A stretch of 64,000 nucleotides of DNA. It comes from an uncultured Clostridia bacterium. Lineage in GTDB: Bacteria; Bacillota; Clostridia; TANB77; CAG-508. How positions within the stretch are numbered: position 1 is the stretch's first letter; every line of letters starts with the position of its first letter. The notes under the pieces were generated by a model that was not told the origin of the DNA, searched no databases, and saw only the letters and a program-made list of their open reading frames with translations. The stretch is from NCBI GenBank assembly GCA_944386325.1, contig CALXAP010000004.1:46815-110814 (forward strand), read 5' to 3'. Shown here in pieces: positions 27,359-36,785 of this stretch. The translations under genes and the position numbers were made by a program.

Positions 27359-27689
27359 TAACTATATACAATTTTGATATAATATATTTCATAAATTTTT
27401 CGGCTCAATACGATATTTAAGAATTTGTAAAATAATTTAATGAGCCTCTTTCATTCAGGCTCAAAATCAAAGATTTTGCCCATGAACATTCCTCATTAAA
27501 TTATATAACAAATTCTATAAACATCTCCAATCGCATTCAAAATTTATTCAATATTATTATATCAAAATCTATAAAAACTTATATAGAAGAATCTAATAGA
27601 ATAGCTGTAGGGGAGAACAGTGTTCGCCCGAACAACAGAGCTATTTCTCGAGAAATTGAACATGTAACTAATAAGCTGTGAACAGTAAC
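27358..27689 (+). repeat. MITE-like palindromic repeat, most complete copy (about 330 bp)
   Basis: All modules are present in order: degenerate left end GTAAC; left arm with TCGGCTCAATACGATATTT; loop with GAGCCTctttcattcAGGCTC and CAAAATCaaaGATTTTG; right inverted arm with CATCTCCAATCGCATTC; hairpin GGGGAGAACAGTGTTCGCCC; tail TTTCTCGAGAAATTGAA; and right end GCTGTGAACAGTAAC. It explains nearly all of the gene-free stretch between 27,295 and the tRNA promoter. Confidence 0.85.
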
Positions 27690-27728
27690 CACTAAATTAC
27701 TTTTTTAAAAAAAATTTAAAAAAAGTAT

Positions 27729-27757
27729 TGACATATTTAATTAAATGTCATATACTT
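27729..27757 (+). promoter_or_regulatory. Consensus sigma-A promoter of the tRNA-Met/tRNA-Tyr operon
   Basis: TTGACA (27729-27734), 17-bp spacer, TATACT (27752-27757), about 12 nt before the likely transcript start and 19 nt before tRNA-Met. Confidence 0.9.
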
Positions 27758-27775
27758 AATTACGCGTTAAGCAAT

Positions 27776-27852
27776 GCGCCCTTAGCTCAGTTGGTCAGAG
27801 CAACCGGCTCATAACCGGTGGGTCCAAGGTTCGAATCCTTGAGGGCGCACCA
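27776..27852 (+). tRNA. tRNA-Met (anticodon CAU)
   Basis: Acceptor GCGCCCT/AGGGCGC with ACCA end, D-arm TAGCTCAGTTGGTCAGAGC, anticodon stem-loop ACCGG-CTCATAA-CCGGT, T-arm CAAGGTTCGAATCCTTG. CAU may be elongator Met or, after lysidine modification, Ile; overall sequence looks like elongator Met. Confidence 0.92.
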
Positions 27853-27870
27853 TTTTTTTATATATTATTT

Positions 27871-27956
27871 GGGTAGGTGGCCGAGTGGCTAAAGGCGGCA
27901 GACTGTAAATCTGTTCTCATTTGAGTACGATGGTTCGAATCCATCCCTGCCCACCA
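27871..27956 (+). tRNA. tRNA-Tyr (anticodon GUA)
   Basis: Acceptor GGGTAGG/CCTGCCC with ACCA, anticodon stem-loop CAGA-CTGTAAA-TCTG giving GTA, and a long variable arm typical of bacterial tRNA-Tyr. It lies 18 nt after tRNA-Met, in one transcript. Confidence 0.95.
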
Positions 27957-27961
27957 ATAAT

Positions 27962-28004
27962 AAAAACCGTAGATATGCTGAAAAATAGCATATCTACGGT
28001 TTTT
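27962..28004 (+). terminator. Strong terminator of the tRNA operon
   Basis: AAAAACCGTAGATATGCT pairs with AGCATATCTACGGTTTTT. The following 230 nt to 28,233 hold nothing I can name. Confidence 0.93.
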
Positions 28005-28233
28005 ATTATACAATTTTTTGCGTCGACAAATCTTATACGCTTATTGTTAGACATTAATTAATGTAATAAATATTAAAAATTAGAAAAAAGGTTTAGAAAG
28101 CTAGATTTGTTCATTAATATAATTTTTTAATAGATATAACAATGCATAAAAACAACCCTAAAATTTGTAAAAAATATTGCCAAATTTTACTATTACATAT
28201 ATAATAAAAACATGAAATAAAAGGAGTGGTAAT

Positions 28234-28827
28234 ATGAGAATAGGTATTGATATTGATGGAGTTATAACTGATTTAAATACTTTTTATTTAGACTATTGTT
28301 CAAAATATTCAATGGAACAAAACAGAGGTGAATTAATTAATCCGAATGCATATATTACTTTAGAAATGTATGATTGGGGACAAAAAATTGATGATGAATT
28401 CTGGAATAAATATATGTCTATATATACAACAGAATGTACACCAAGAAGATTTGCAAGTGAAATTACAAAAAGATTATCTGAAGATGGTCATGAGATATAC
28501 ATAATAACTGCAAGATCATATACAACAGAAAATACACAAAGGGGCATAAATATGAGAAAAACGGTTATACAATGGTTAAAGAAACATAATATAGTATATG
28601 ATAAGATAATTTTTTCCAGTTATAATAAAATAGAAAATTGTAGAAAAAATAAAATAGATATAATGATAGAAGATAGCCAAAAAAATATAAATCAATTATC
28701 AGAAGAATTTACAACTATATGTTTTGATACAAGATATAATCAAAATGTTTCAGGTAAAAATATAATTAGATGTTATAGTTGGTATGATATATATAATAAA
28801 ATAAAAAATATTCAAAAAATGGCTTAA
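28234..28827 (+). CDS. HAD-superfamily 5' nucleotidase (NT5C/YqfW-like)
   Basis: 197 aa. GIDIDGVITDL at the N-terminus is HAD motif I (nucleophile and acid Asp), YIITAR is motif II and IMIEDS is motif IV. The cap between motifs I and II is short and matches the deoxyribonucleotidase-like group, which dephosphorylates nucleoside monophosphates. AAAGGAG precedes the ATG. It stands alone, 60 nt before recN. The exact substrate is not deducible. Confidence 0.78.
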   Translation: MRIGIDIDGVITDLNTFYLDYCSKYSMEQNRGELINPNAYITLEMYDWGQKIDDEFWNKYMSIYTTECTPRRFASEITKRLSEDGHEIYIITARSYTTENTQRGINMRKTVIQWLKKHNIVYDKIIFSSYNKIENCRKNKIDIMIEDSQKNINQLSEEFTTICFDTRYNQNVSGKNIIRCYSWYDIYNKIKNIQKMA

Positions 28828-28886
28828 CATAATTTAAAAACTAGATTATAATATATGAGAATTGAATTATAATCAAGGAGTATATT

Positions 28887-30509
28887 ATGATAGACACATT
28901 ACATATAAAAAATATAGGAATAATAGATGATTTAACAGTTAGTTTTTCAGATGGTTTTAATGTTCTTACAGGAGAAACAGGTGCTGGAAAAACATTAATT
29001 ATTGACTCATTAGCTTTACTTGCAGGCGGAAGATTTTCAAAAGAAATAATAAGAACAGAACAAAAAAATGCAATTGTAGAAGCTAATATTTTGATTAATG
29101 ATGGTAAAGAGAATAATTATATTATAGTTTCAAGAGAAATGAATATTAATGGTAGAAATCTATGTAAAATCGATGGAAAAATGGTTACAGTAAATGAGTT
29201 AAAAGAGTATATGAAGAATATAATAAATATTCACGGTCAACATGATAATCAAATAATTTTAGATAAAACCAAACATATAGAGTATGTAGATAAATTTGCT
29301 GGAAAAAAATTATTAAATATAAAAAGTGAATATGAAAAAGAATTTAATAAAAGAAATAGTATAAAAAATGAATTACAAAATAATTATGGAGATGATAAAG
29401 AAAGACAAAGAAAATTAGATTTATTAAAATATCAATTAAATGAAATAGAATGTGCAAAATTAAAAATAGGCGAGGATAGAGAATTAGAAGAAAAAAGAAA
29501 AATAATTATAAACAAAGAATTAATAAAAGAAAGTTTGAATAAATCAGATTATGAAATTTCAGAAGTTGCTTTTGATTCTTTAGGAAATGTTATTAAAAAT
29601 TTTGAAAAAATAGAAGAATTTGATAAAAAATATAGTAATATTTTAACACAAGTTAGAGATATATATTATCAAGTTGAAGAATTAAGTAGAGATTTATCTA
29701 GTTTAAAAGAAGATGGATATTTTGAAGAAGATAACAAGCAAGAAATAGAAGAAAGATTAGATTTAATATTTTCTTTAAAAAGAAAATATGGTGATTCAAT
29801 AGAAGATATTTTAAAATATGCAGATGAATTGAAAAAAGAAATATTTGATATTGAAAATTTAGAAGAACATAATAATGAATTAAAAAAACAATTGGAAAAA
29901 ATAGAAGAAACATTATTAAATAAAAGTAGAATAATGCATGAAATTAGAATAAAGATTTCAGAAGATTTAGAAAATAAAATAACTCATGAATTAAAAGATT
30001 TAGAAATGAAAAACGCAAAATTTAAAGTAGATATAAAGTATGAAGAAAATGGAGATTATAATAAATTTGGATTAGACAAAATAGAATTTTTAATATCTAC
30101 TAATGTAGGTGATACATATAAAGAATTAGTAAAAATAGCATCTGGAGGAGAGATGTCTAGAATAATGCTAGGAATTAAGAATATTTTATCAGATGTTGAT
30201 GAAGTACCAATATTAGTATTTGATGAAATAGATACAGGAATAAGTGGGATTGCTGCCAATAGAGTAGCAGATAAATTAAGAAAAATTGCAAAAAAACATC
30301 AGGTATTATGTATTACACATTTAGCAGTTATTGCAGCAAAAGGGGAGAATAACTATTATGTAAATAAAAAGGTAAAAAATAATAAAACAACTACATGTAT
30401 AAAACTATTAAAAGAAAAAGAAGTACTAGAAGAAATTGCAAGAATATCTAGTGGAGAAGTTACAGAAGTTTCATTAGAACATGCTAGAGAATTAAGAAAA
30501 AGAAGTTAG
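28887..30509 (+). CDS. recN: DNA repair protein RecN
   Basis: 540 aa. GETGAGKT Walker A near residue 30, long coiled-coil arms (about 150-350), ASGGEMSRIMLG ABC signature and LVFDEIDTGISG Walker B give a complete SMC-like ATPase. RecN is an early double-strand-break sensor that holds DNA ends for RecA-dependent repair. Slightly shorter than the usual 550-575 aa, within the arms. rqcP follows after 42 nt, so they may be co-expressed. Confidence 0.96.
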   Translation: MIDTLHIKNIGIIDDLTVSFSDGFNVLTGETGAGKTLIIDSLALLAGGRFSKEIIRTEQKNAIVEANILINDGKENNYIIVSREMNINGRNLCKIDGKMVTVNELKEYMKNIINIHGQHDNQIILDKTKHIEYVDKFAGKKLLNIKSEYEKEFNKRNSIKNELQNNYGDDKERQRKLDLLKYQLNEIECAKLKIGEDRELEEKRKIIINKELIKESLNKSDYEISEVAFDSLGNVIKNFEKIEEFDKKYSNILTQVRDIYYQVEELSRDLSSLKEDGYFEEDNKQEIEERLDLIFSLKRKYGDSIEDILKYADELKKEIFDIENLEEHNNELKKQLEKIEETLLNKSRIMHEIRIKISEDLENKITHELKDLEMKNAKFKVDIKYEENGDYNKFGLDKIEFLISTNVGDTYKELVKIASGGEMSRIMLGIKNILSDVDEVPILVFDEIDTGISGIAANRVADKLRKIAKKHQVLCITHLAVIAAKGENNYYVNKKVKNNKTTTCIKLLKEKEVLEEIARISSGEVTEVSLEHARELRKRS

Positions 30510-30551
30510 TATAAAATGTAGTGATTTTAGATATAGCTATGGAGGTATTAT

Positions 30552-30788
30552 ATGAGATTAGATAAATTTTTAAAAATGAGTAGGATAATAAAAAGAAGAA
30601 CAGTTGCTAATGAAATTATTGATGCGGGAAGAGTGTTTGTTAATTCTAAAGTTGTTAAACCAAGTTATGAAATAAAAGTTGGAGATGTTGTTGAAGTTAA
30701 ATTTGGAGATAAAGTATCAAGATTTGAAGTTTTGAATATTCCAGAAAAACAAATAAAGTCTATCGAGGAGGTAATAAAAATATTATAA
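30552..30788 (+). CDS. rqcP: S4-domain RNA-binding protein RqcP (YabO/RlbA)
   Basis: 78 aa, an S4 domain only: MRLDKFLKMSRIIKRRTVANE, then AGRVFVNSKVVKPSYEIKVGD. This matches RqcP, which works with RqcH to add alanine tails to stalled nascent chains on 50S subunits. GGAGG precedes the start. The length is normal. It lies between recN and rpsB. Confidence 0.88.
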   Translation: MRLDKFLKMSRIIKRRTVANEIIDAGRVFVNSKVVKPSYEIKVGDVVEVKFGDKVSRFEVLNIPEKQIKSIEEVIKIL

Positions 30789-30792
30789 ATAG

Positions 30793-30821
30793 TTGATTTT
30801 TACAAAGAAATTTGATATACT
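30793..30821 (+). promoter_or_regulatory. Sigma-A-type promoter of rpsB-tsf
   Basis: TTGATT (30793-30798), 17-bp spacer, TATACT (30816-30821). Confidence 0.78.
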
Positions 30822-30842
30822 AACATAGTTAAAAAATAAACA

Positions 30843-30899
30843 CATATATTCTAATCTAAGATTGTGCTAAAAAAAGTGTTCTTAGGTGTAAGATATATG
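30843..30899 (+). promoter_or_regulatory. Possible structured leader of rpsB
   Basis: CATATAT (30843-30849) can pair with ATATATG (30893-30899), enclosing CTAAG (30856-30860) and CTTAG (30881-30885) around an A-rich loop. The hairpin sits between the promoter and the rpsB Shine-Dalgarno, the place for autoregulatory ribosomal-protein leaders. Seen only by eye. Confidence 0.35.
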
Positions 30900-30927
30900 G
30901 ATGTAAAACAAAGAGGAGGAATAAAAA

Positions 30928-31701
30928 ATGGCAGTAGTAGCTATGAAACAATTATTAGAAGCAGGTGTTCATTTTGGACATCAAACAAGAAGATGGGATC
31001 CTAAAATGGCTGAATATATTTTTCAAGCAAGAAATGGAATCCATATTATCGATTTACAAAAAACATCAAAAAAATTAGATGAGGCTTATAATTTTATAAA
31101 AGAACAAGCTGAAGAAGGAAAAGACATATTATTTGTTGGTACAAAAAAACAAGCACAAGAATGTGTCAAAGAAGCAGCTATTAAATGTGGAATGTTTTAT
31201 GTAGATCAAAGATGGTTAGGAGGAATGCTTACTAACTATAAAACAATTCAAAAAAGAGTTGAAAGATTAAAGAATTTAGAAGAAATGAGAGATAATGGTA
31301 CATTTGATTTATTACCTAAAAAAGAAGTAATTAATCTAAAAAAAGAAATGGATAAACTAGAAAGAAATCTTGGTGGAATAAAAGAAATGAAAAAATTACC
31401 AGGTGCTATATTTATAGTAGATCCTAAAAAAGAAAGAATTGCAATATTAGAAGCTAGAAAATTAAATATACCAATAGTAGGTTTAATAGATACAAATTGT
31501 AATCCTGAGGATGTAGATTATCCAATACCAGGAAATGATGATGCAATACGTGCAGTAAAATTAATTGCTGATGTTATGGCAAATGCAGTTATAGAAGGTA
31601 GACAAGGTGAAGCTATGGAAACTACAGTACCAGAAAAAGAAGAACAAGAAGTTAAAGAAGAAGTAAAAGATATGGAACAAGTAGTTGCTGAAAAAGAATA
31701 A
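30928..31701 (+). CDS. rpsB: 30S ribosomal protein S2
   Basis: 257 aa. [21 protein letters not shown] at the N-terminus and [13 protein letters not shown] are invariant S2 segments. The C-terminus has a highly charged Glu/Lys tail (about 230-257). S2 binds late at the 30S neck and needs S1-dependent initiation. GAGGAGG precedes the start. The rpsB-tsf pair is universal. Confidence 0.97.
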   Translation: MAVVAMKQLLEAGVHFGHQTRRWDPKMAEYIFQARNGIHIIDLQKTSKKLDEAYNFIKEQAEEGKDILFVGTKKQAQECVKEAAIKCGMFYVDQRWLGGMLTNYKTIQKRVERLKNLEEMRDNGTFDLLPKKEVINLKKEMDKLERNLGGIKEMKKLPGAIFIVDPKKERIAILEARKLNIPIVGLIDTNCNPEDVDYPIPGNDDAIRAVKLIADVMANAVIEGRQGEAMETTVPEKEEQEVKEEVKDMEQVVAEKE

Positions 31702-31729
31702 AATAAATTTTAAAAGGAGGATGTACAAA

Positions 31730-32608
31730 ATGATAACAGCACAACAAGTAAAATCTTTAAGAGAAAAAACTGGAGCAGGTATGATGGACTGCAAAAAAGT
31801 TTTAACTGAAACAAATGGAGATATGGACAAAGCTATAGAGCTTTTAAGAGAAAGAGGTATTGCAAAGGCTGCTAAAAAATCTGATAGAGTAGCTGCAGAA
31901 GGTATAGTTGCAGCATGTGTTTCAGATGATAAAAAAATAGGAGCAGTTGTAGAAGTAAATGCAGAAACAGATTTTGTAGCTAAAAATGATGAATTTAAAT
32001 CTTTTGTATCAGATGTTGTTAAACAAATAGTTGAAAAAAATCCAAAAGATGTAGAAGAATTATTATCACAAAAATCTATTACTGAAAATGATAAAACAGT
32101 AAGTGAAGTTTTAACAAATAAAATTGCAACAATTGGTGAAAATATTTCAATAAGAAGATTTAAAAGATTTGAATCTGATGGAATGGTTGAAAGCTATATT
32201 CATGGAGATGGAAAAATTGGTGTATTAGTTAATATGAAAAATCCAGATTCAGAATTAGGAAAAGATATATGTATGCAAATAGCTGCAGCAAAACCAGAAT
32301 ATTTAGATGAAGCTAATGTACCAAAAGAAGTTGTAGATAAAGAAACTGAAATAATGAAAGCACAAGTTATTAATGAGGGTAAACCAGAAAATATAGCTGA
32401 TAAAATAGTTCAAGGGAAATTAAAGAAATTTTATTCAGAAGTGTGTTTGCTAGATCAAGAATTTGTTAAAGATTCAGATATAAAAGTAAGAAAACTATTG
32501 GAAAATAAAAATAATGATGTAACTGAATTTGTAAGATTTGAAAAAGGTGAAGGTATAGAGAAAAAAGAAGAAAATTTTGCAGAAGAAGTTATGAAACAAA
32601 TAAAATAA
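31730..32608 (+). CDS. tsf: Translation elongation factor Ts
   Basis: 292 aa from ATG 31730 after AAAAGGAGG; an in-frame ATG at 31685 lies within rpsB. VKSLREKTGAGMMDCKKVL (UBA-like N-terminal domain) and VEVNAETDFVAKNDEF (EF-Tu contact, with the TDFV motif) are intact. EF-Ts recycles EF-Tu by exchanging GDP for GTP. The terminator at 32619 ends the operon. Confidence 0.97.
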   Translation: MITAQQVKSLREKTGAGMMDCKKVLTETNGDMDKAIELLRERGIAKAAKKSDRVAAEGIVAACVSDDKKIGAVVEVNAETDFVAKNDEFKSFVSDVVKQIVEKNPKDVEELLSQKSITENDKTVSEVLTNKIATIGENISIRRFKRFESDGMVESYIHGDGKIGVLVNMKNPDSELGKDICMQIAAAKPEYLDEANVPKEVVDKETEIMKAQVINEGKPENIADKIVQGKLKKFYSEVCLLDQEFVKDSDIKVRKLLENKNNDVTEFVRFEKGEGIEKKEENFAEEVMKQIK

Positions 32609-32618
32609 TTGAAAGAAA

Positions 32619-32650
32619 AGAAGGTATCTAAAAAAGTTACCTTCTTTTTC
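32619..32650 (+). terminator. Intrinsic terminator after tsf
   Basis: AGAAGGTA pairs with TACCTTCT, followed by TTTTTCTG. Confidence 0.87.
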
Positions 32651-32827
32651 TGTATTATAAAATTAAAGTTTATAATAAAATATATGAATAGTCAAAATTA
32701 AATATACTTTTTATTTGTAACTTTATAAACTAATTAAAAAAGCAGTTTTCATATAATAAAAGTAAGAAAAAATTATTATATATGAGAAGTGTTACAAAAT
32801 ATTAAAAAAAAAGACATTTTATTGTTA

Positions 32828-32857
32828 TTGACTTGTAAAATGCAACAATGATATACT
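32828..32857 (+). promoter_or_regulatory. Sigma-A-type promoter of the glucosaminidase gene
   Basis: TTGACT (32828-32833), 18-bp spacer, TATACT (32852-32857), about 40 nt before the ATG. Confidence 0.75.
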
Positions 32858-32895
32858 TTATGCGGGGAAAATTATCAATAAATAAGGTGAAATAA

Positions 32896-35064
32896 ATGAA
32901 GTTAAATATGAAAAAATATATGTTATTTTTAATAGTTGTCTTAATAGCTATTTTATTATATCCAAATAATGTGTATGCTCAATACAGAGAAGAGACTAAT
33001 ATAGATAATATTGATGAAAATAAATATCCAGGAATAAAAGAAAGATTAAAAGACATGAAATCTAGACATCCTAATTGGTCATTTACAATCTTTTATACAG
33101 GTTTAAATTGGGATGATGTTGTATATAATGAAACATCTGCATATCATGGAAGAAGCTTAATACAAAACAGATCAGGTGCATGGCGTTGTCCGATTTGTGG
33201 AGATAAAGTTTTAGATGGAACTAATTGGTATTGTGCTTCTCCTGCAGCAGTAAGTTTTTATTTGGATCCAAGAAATTTTTTATATGATAATGAAATGTTC
33301 CAATTTGAAACATTATCATATAGAGAAGGTAGTTATACAAAAGAAGGAATTGAAAAAATATTAGATGGTACATTTATGCACGAAACATCAATAAGTAATT
33401 ATTACAATAATTCTAGCTATACTAGCAGTACATTTGCAGATATAATGTTAGAAGCTGGAAGAGAAGCAAATGTCAGCCCATATCATATTGCTTCAAGAAT
33501 TAAACAAGAAATTACTAAAAATGGTGGTCCAAGTAATTCCGTTACAGGAACATATCCAGGATATGAAGGTTATTATAATTTCTTTAATATAGGAGCTACA
33601 TCAGGCGAAGGTGCAGTTGAAAGAGGTTTAAGATATGCACAAAGTAAAGGTTGGGATTCTCCAGAAAAATCAATAAAAGATGGAGCAAGTTCAGTAGGTG
33701 CAAATTATATTTCTATAGGGCAAGATACATTATATTTAGAAAAATTTGATGTTGATGACAGAAATGGATTATATTATCATCAATATCAACAGAATATTGA
33801 AGCGCCTATGAATGAAGGAAGAAGAATATACAATGCATATAATTCTATGGGAGTAATAGATGAAGGGTTTAATTTTATAATACCAGTATATGAAAATATG
33901 CCAAAAATAGTTTGCCCAAAACCAAATGAAAACTTTTATATTGTAACAGAAGATGTAGAGGTTAACAAAGATGGAATAATGGTTAGAAAAGAAAATAATA
34001 CATGGGCACAAGCAATTCAATATGTTAATAGTGGAGATAAAATTCTAAGAATTGAAAAAGGCGGAGTTTACAGTGATGGATTTATATGGGATAAAGTAGT
34101 ATTACCAAATGGAGATATAGGATATATTGAAACAGATTATTTAAATAAAATAGATGATATTATAACATGTAATGATTCTATGTATGCTACATCTAATGTA
34201 AATTTGAGAAATGGGCCAGGTTTAAATTCTACAACAGTTATTAGAACTATAGCAGCAGGCGAACAATTTATTAGGATAGAATCAGGTAAGTACAATTTAG
34301 ATGGATATATATGGGATAGAATAAAATTAAGTGATGGTACTCAAGGATATGTAGCTTGTAATTATATAGATATGGTTAATTCTAGTACTACAACAGATGA
34401 AGAGATAGTAAGAGTTATTGCAAATGAGCCACTTGCATTAAGAGAACAACCTACAACAAGTTCAAGAAAAATAACTTCTTTTCCAAAAGGAACTTTATTA
34501 ACTAGAATTCAAAAAAATGTAGCAGAAGCTGATGGATTAATTTGGGATAAAGTAAAAACGGCAGATAATATAGAAGGATATGTAGCAAGTATATATATCG
34601 AACATGTTAGTGGAGGTAATGAAGAAACACCACCAGATGAACCGAATATTGACCAACCATCTGATAAGCATTCATATTGGGTAGATGAAGGAAATAAAAT
34701 AATTAATTGTTCTCCTGATGTTTCAATACAAGATATAAAAAAACAAAATTCGGATGTAAATGTAAGCGGAAAGAATAATAAAGAAGAAGAAATTAACGAT
34801 GTAAATGCTTCAATAGGAACAGGTTCTAAAGTAAATGTTGGAGATAAAGAATATTCAATTGTAAAATATGGGGATATAGATGGAAATGGAATGATTGATT
34901 CAAGAGATTCACTTAGAATATTAAAATATGTTGTTGGAGAATATAATTTAGATGATAAAGTATATTTTTATGCTGCTGATGTTAGTAAAGATAATTCAGC
35001 AGATTCAAGAGATTCGCTTAGAATATTAAAATATGTTGTTGGTGAATATGAAATAAAAGCATAA
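32896..35064 (+). CDS. Secreted beta-N-acetylglucosaminidase with three SH3 domains and a C-terminal dockerin-like module
   Basis: 722 aa with a Sec signal peptide ending near VYA-Q (residue ~28). The N-terminal part has a small Cys cluster (CPICGDKV...WYC, about 98-113). The LytB/GH73-like glucosaminidase region covers about 150-330 (EAGREANVSPYHIASRIKQE, YYNFFNIGA). Three bacterial SH3 domains follow (about 350-420, 430-495, 505-570; NLRNGPG and LALREQP motifs) and should bind peptidoglycan. The end (about 650-720) holds two duplicated F-hand loops, DIDGNGMIDSRD and DVSKDNSADSRD, each followed by SLRILKYVVGEY: a type I dockerin layout. The next gene, 13 nt on, encodes a cohesin-like protein. 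Confidence 0.82.
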   Translation: MKLNMKKYMLFLIVVLIAILLYPNNVYAQYREETNIDNIDENKYPGIKERLKDMKSRHPNWSFTIFYTGLNWDDVVYNETSAYHGRSLIQNRSGAWRCPICGDKVLDGTNWYCASPAAVSFYLDPRNFLYDNEMFQFETLSYREGSYTKEGIEKILDGTFMHETSISNYYNNSSYTSSTFADIMLEAGREANVSPYHIASRIKQEITKNGGPSNSVTGTYPGYEGYYNFFNIGATSGEGAVERGLRYAQSKGWDSPEKSIKDGASSVGANYISIGQDTLYLEKFDVDDRNGLYYHQYQQNIEAPMNEGRRIYNAYNSMGVIDEGFNFIIPVYENMPKIVCPKPNENFYIVTEDVEVNKDGIMVRKENNTWAQAIQYVNSGDKILRIEKGGVYSDGFIWDKVVLPNGDIGYIETDYLNKIDDIITCNDSMYATSNVNLRNGPGLNSTTVIRTIAAGEQFIRIESGKYNLDGYIWDRIKLSDGTQGYVACNYIDMVNSSTTTDEEIVRVIANEPLALREQPTTSSRKITSFPKGTLLTRIQKNVAEADGLIWDKVKTADNIEGYVASIYIEHVSGGNEETPPDEPNIDQPSDKHSYWVDEGNKIINCSPDVSIQDIKKQNSDVNVSGKNNKEEEINDVNASIGTGSKVNVGDKEYSIVKYGDIDGNGMIDSRDSLRILKYVVGEYNLDDKVYFYAADVSKDNSADSRDSLRILKYVVGEYEIKA

Positions 35065-35076
35065 TTTGGAGGTTAT

Positions 35077-36516
35077 ATGAAAAGAAAAATTTTAAAAATA
35101 TTTTTTGTAGCAATACTAATGTTTTTTGCAAATACAATTATTTCTAATGCAGGAATAATAAGTGTTAGTTCAAGTACAAATGGAGATACTGCAACAGTTT
35201 CTGTATCTTCATCAGTGAAATTGGGAGCATATACAGTTAGTGTATCTGGATTGACCCCAATATCTAGTTCTGGTGGGCAAGGAGCAGGAGGTAGTTTAAT
35301 AACAAATGCTAGTGCAGAAGGCTTTACTAGTTTAGCTACTTTTACTTTTAATGCACCATCTTCTGATACTAAAGTAACAGTAAGTGCAACAGGAATGGAA
35401 GATACAGATTTAAACCCTCAATCGAGTGAAACAGTAAGTGTAACAGTAAAAGCTAAAGAAAATAATACTAGTAGTGGAGATGATACACAAGGAGATAACA
35501 ATCCTGTAGATAATAATTCAGAAAACAATGATGATAATGTTTCTAATAATAAAGAGTCTAATAATGCTAATTTAAGTAATTTAGGAATAAAGCCAAATGA
35601 TTTTACAGGTTTTAAACCGAATAAAAATTCATATAATGTTACTGTTCCAAATGATGTAACATCTATAGAAGTTTATGCATATAAAGGTGATGAAGGTCAA
35701 AGTGTTTCAGGAACTGGTAAAAAGAACTTAAATGAGGGTGAAAATACTTTTGAAGTAAAAGTAGTTTCAGAAGATAGGAGTAAAACAAATACATATACTA
35801 TTGTAGTTACAAGAGAAAAATCAGAAAATAGTGAACAAGAAAATAATACAGTAGATGATGCAAATGTTATTGATGATGGTCAAATAGCAAATGAAGAAAA
35901 TGGGGAAGGAGAAGTTTCAGGTTTAACATTAGAATCTTTGAAAATTATAGGAATTACAGATAAAGATGATGTTACGATTGAGCCTAATATTTCACCAGAG
36001 TTTAGTCCTAATATATATGAATATACAACAACAGTACAATTTGATGTAAATAGTTTAAAAATAGAAGCAAAGCCAACTATTGAAAATACTAGTATTGAAA
36101 TTTTAGGAAATGAAAATTTTCAAATTGGAGAAAATATAGTAACAATTTTACTTAAAAATAATGATACAGGAGAACAGCAAACATATCAAATTATAGTTAA
36201 TAAAACAAGTGATGCTATTATTTTAGAAAATAATATTAAATATATTAAATGGGGAATAATAATAGCAATTGTAGTAATTATTGTAGTTGCAATTATTATT
36301 GCAGTAGTAAATCATATGAGAAAAATAAGAGCAAGAGAAAGTGAGTTTGGAAGTAATAATATTTTTGATGATGAGTATGATATACCAAATAATGTACTTG
36401 ATGTTAGTAAGAAAGAAGATAATTCTGAATTAGGTACATATGATAATTACAATAATAACAATGATGATTATGATGATGACAATAGAAATAGAAAAAAAGG
36501 AAAACGTTTTAAATAA
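35077..36516 (+). CDS. Membrane-anchored surface protein with cohesin-like and cadherin-like beta-sandwich domains
   Basis: 479 aa. Signal peptide to about residue 25 (cleavage near SNA-G). Residues about 26-130 (TVSVSSSVKLGAYTVSVSG, ATFTFNAPSSDTKVTVSAT) have the strand pattern of a cohesin-like domain. An Asn/Asp-rich linker follows. Two cadherin-like beta-sandwich domains come next (about 165-247, with FKPNKNSYNVTVP and YTIVVTRE; about 283-380, with FSPNIYEYTTTV and YQIIVNK). One transmembrane helix (about 388-415) and an acidic, Asn-rich cytoplasmic tail end the protein. The short gap after the dockerin-bearing enzyme gene suggests one transcript and a possible cohesin-dockerin partnership. 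The cohesin call is tentative. Confidence 0.7.
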   Translation: MKRKILKIFFVAILMFFANTIISNAGIISVSSSTNGDTATVSVSSSVKLGAYTVSVSGLTPISSSGGQGAGGSLITNASAEGFTSLATFTFNAPSSDTKVTVSATGMEDTDLNPQSSETVSVTVKAKENNTSSGDDTQGDNNPVDNNSENNDDNVSNNKESNNANLSNLGIKPNDFTGFKPNKNSYNVTVPNDVTSIEVYAYKGDEGQSVSGTGKKNLNEGENTFEVKVVSEDRSKTNTYTIVVTREKSENSEQENNTVDDANVIDDGQIANEENGEGEVSGLTLESLKIIGITDKDDVTIEPNISPEFSPNIYEYTTTVQFDVNSLKIEAKPTIENTSIEILGNENFQIGENIVTILLKNNDTGEQQTYQIIVNKTSDAIILENNIKYIKWGIIIAIVVIIVVAIIIAVVNHMRKIRARESEFGSNNIFDDEYDIPNNVLDVSKKEDNSELGTYDNYNNNNDDYDDDNRNRKKGKRFK

Positions 36517-36573
36517 TATAGACAATGTAGAAAAAATATGATAATATATTAATCGATATGTTATCATATATAT

Positions 36574-36656
36574 GCCGATGTGGCGGAATTGGCAGACGCA
36601 CATGACTCAAAATCATGCGGGAAACCATGTGGGTTCAAGTCCCACCATCGGTACCA
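36574..36656 (+). tRNA. tRNA-Leu (anticodon CAA), integration target
   Basis: Acceptor GCCGATG/CATCGGT (G-U closing pair), D-arm TGGCGGAATTGGCAGACGC, anticodon stem-loop CATGA-CTCAAAA-TCATG giving CAA, long variable arm, T-arm GTGGGTTCAAGTCCCAC, encoded CCA. Its 3' part is repeated exactly at 38759-38815. Confidence 0.95.
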
Positions 36657-36660
36657 AAAA
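36604..36660 (+). repeat. attL-like direct repeat (3' part of tRNA-Leu)
   Basis: 57 bp from the anticodon stem (GACTCAAAATC) to CCA plus AA, identical to 38759-38815. Acts as the tRNA-side att site of a small island. Confidence 0.8.
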
Positions 36661-36785
36661 TATTTTGCTAAGCTACTAATTTTTTAAAAGAAGTTGAAGA
36701 GCTGGATTTTTCAATTTCTTTTTTGTTTTGTTTATTTTATATTGATAAGTTTATGATATAATACATATATGATTGGAGGTTTCAA

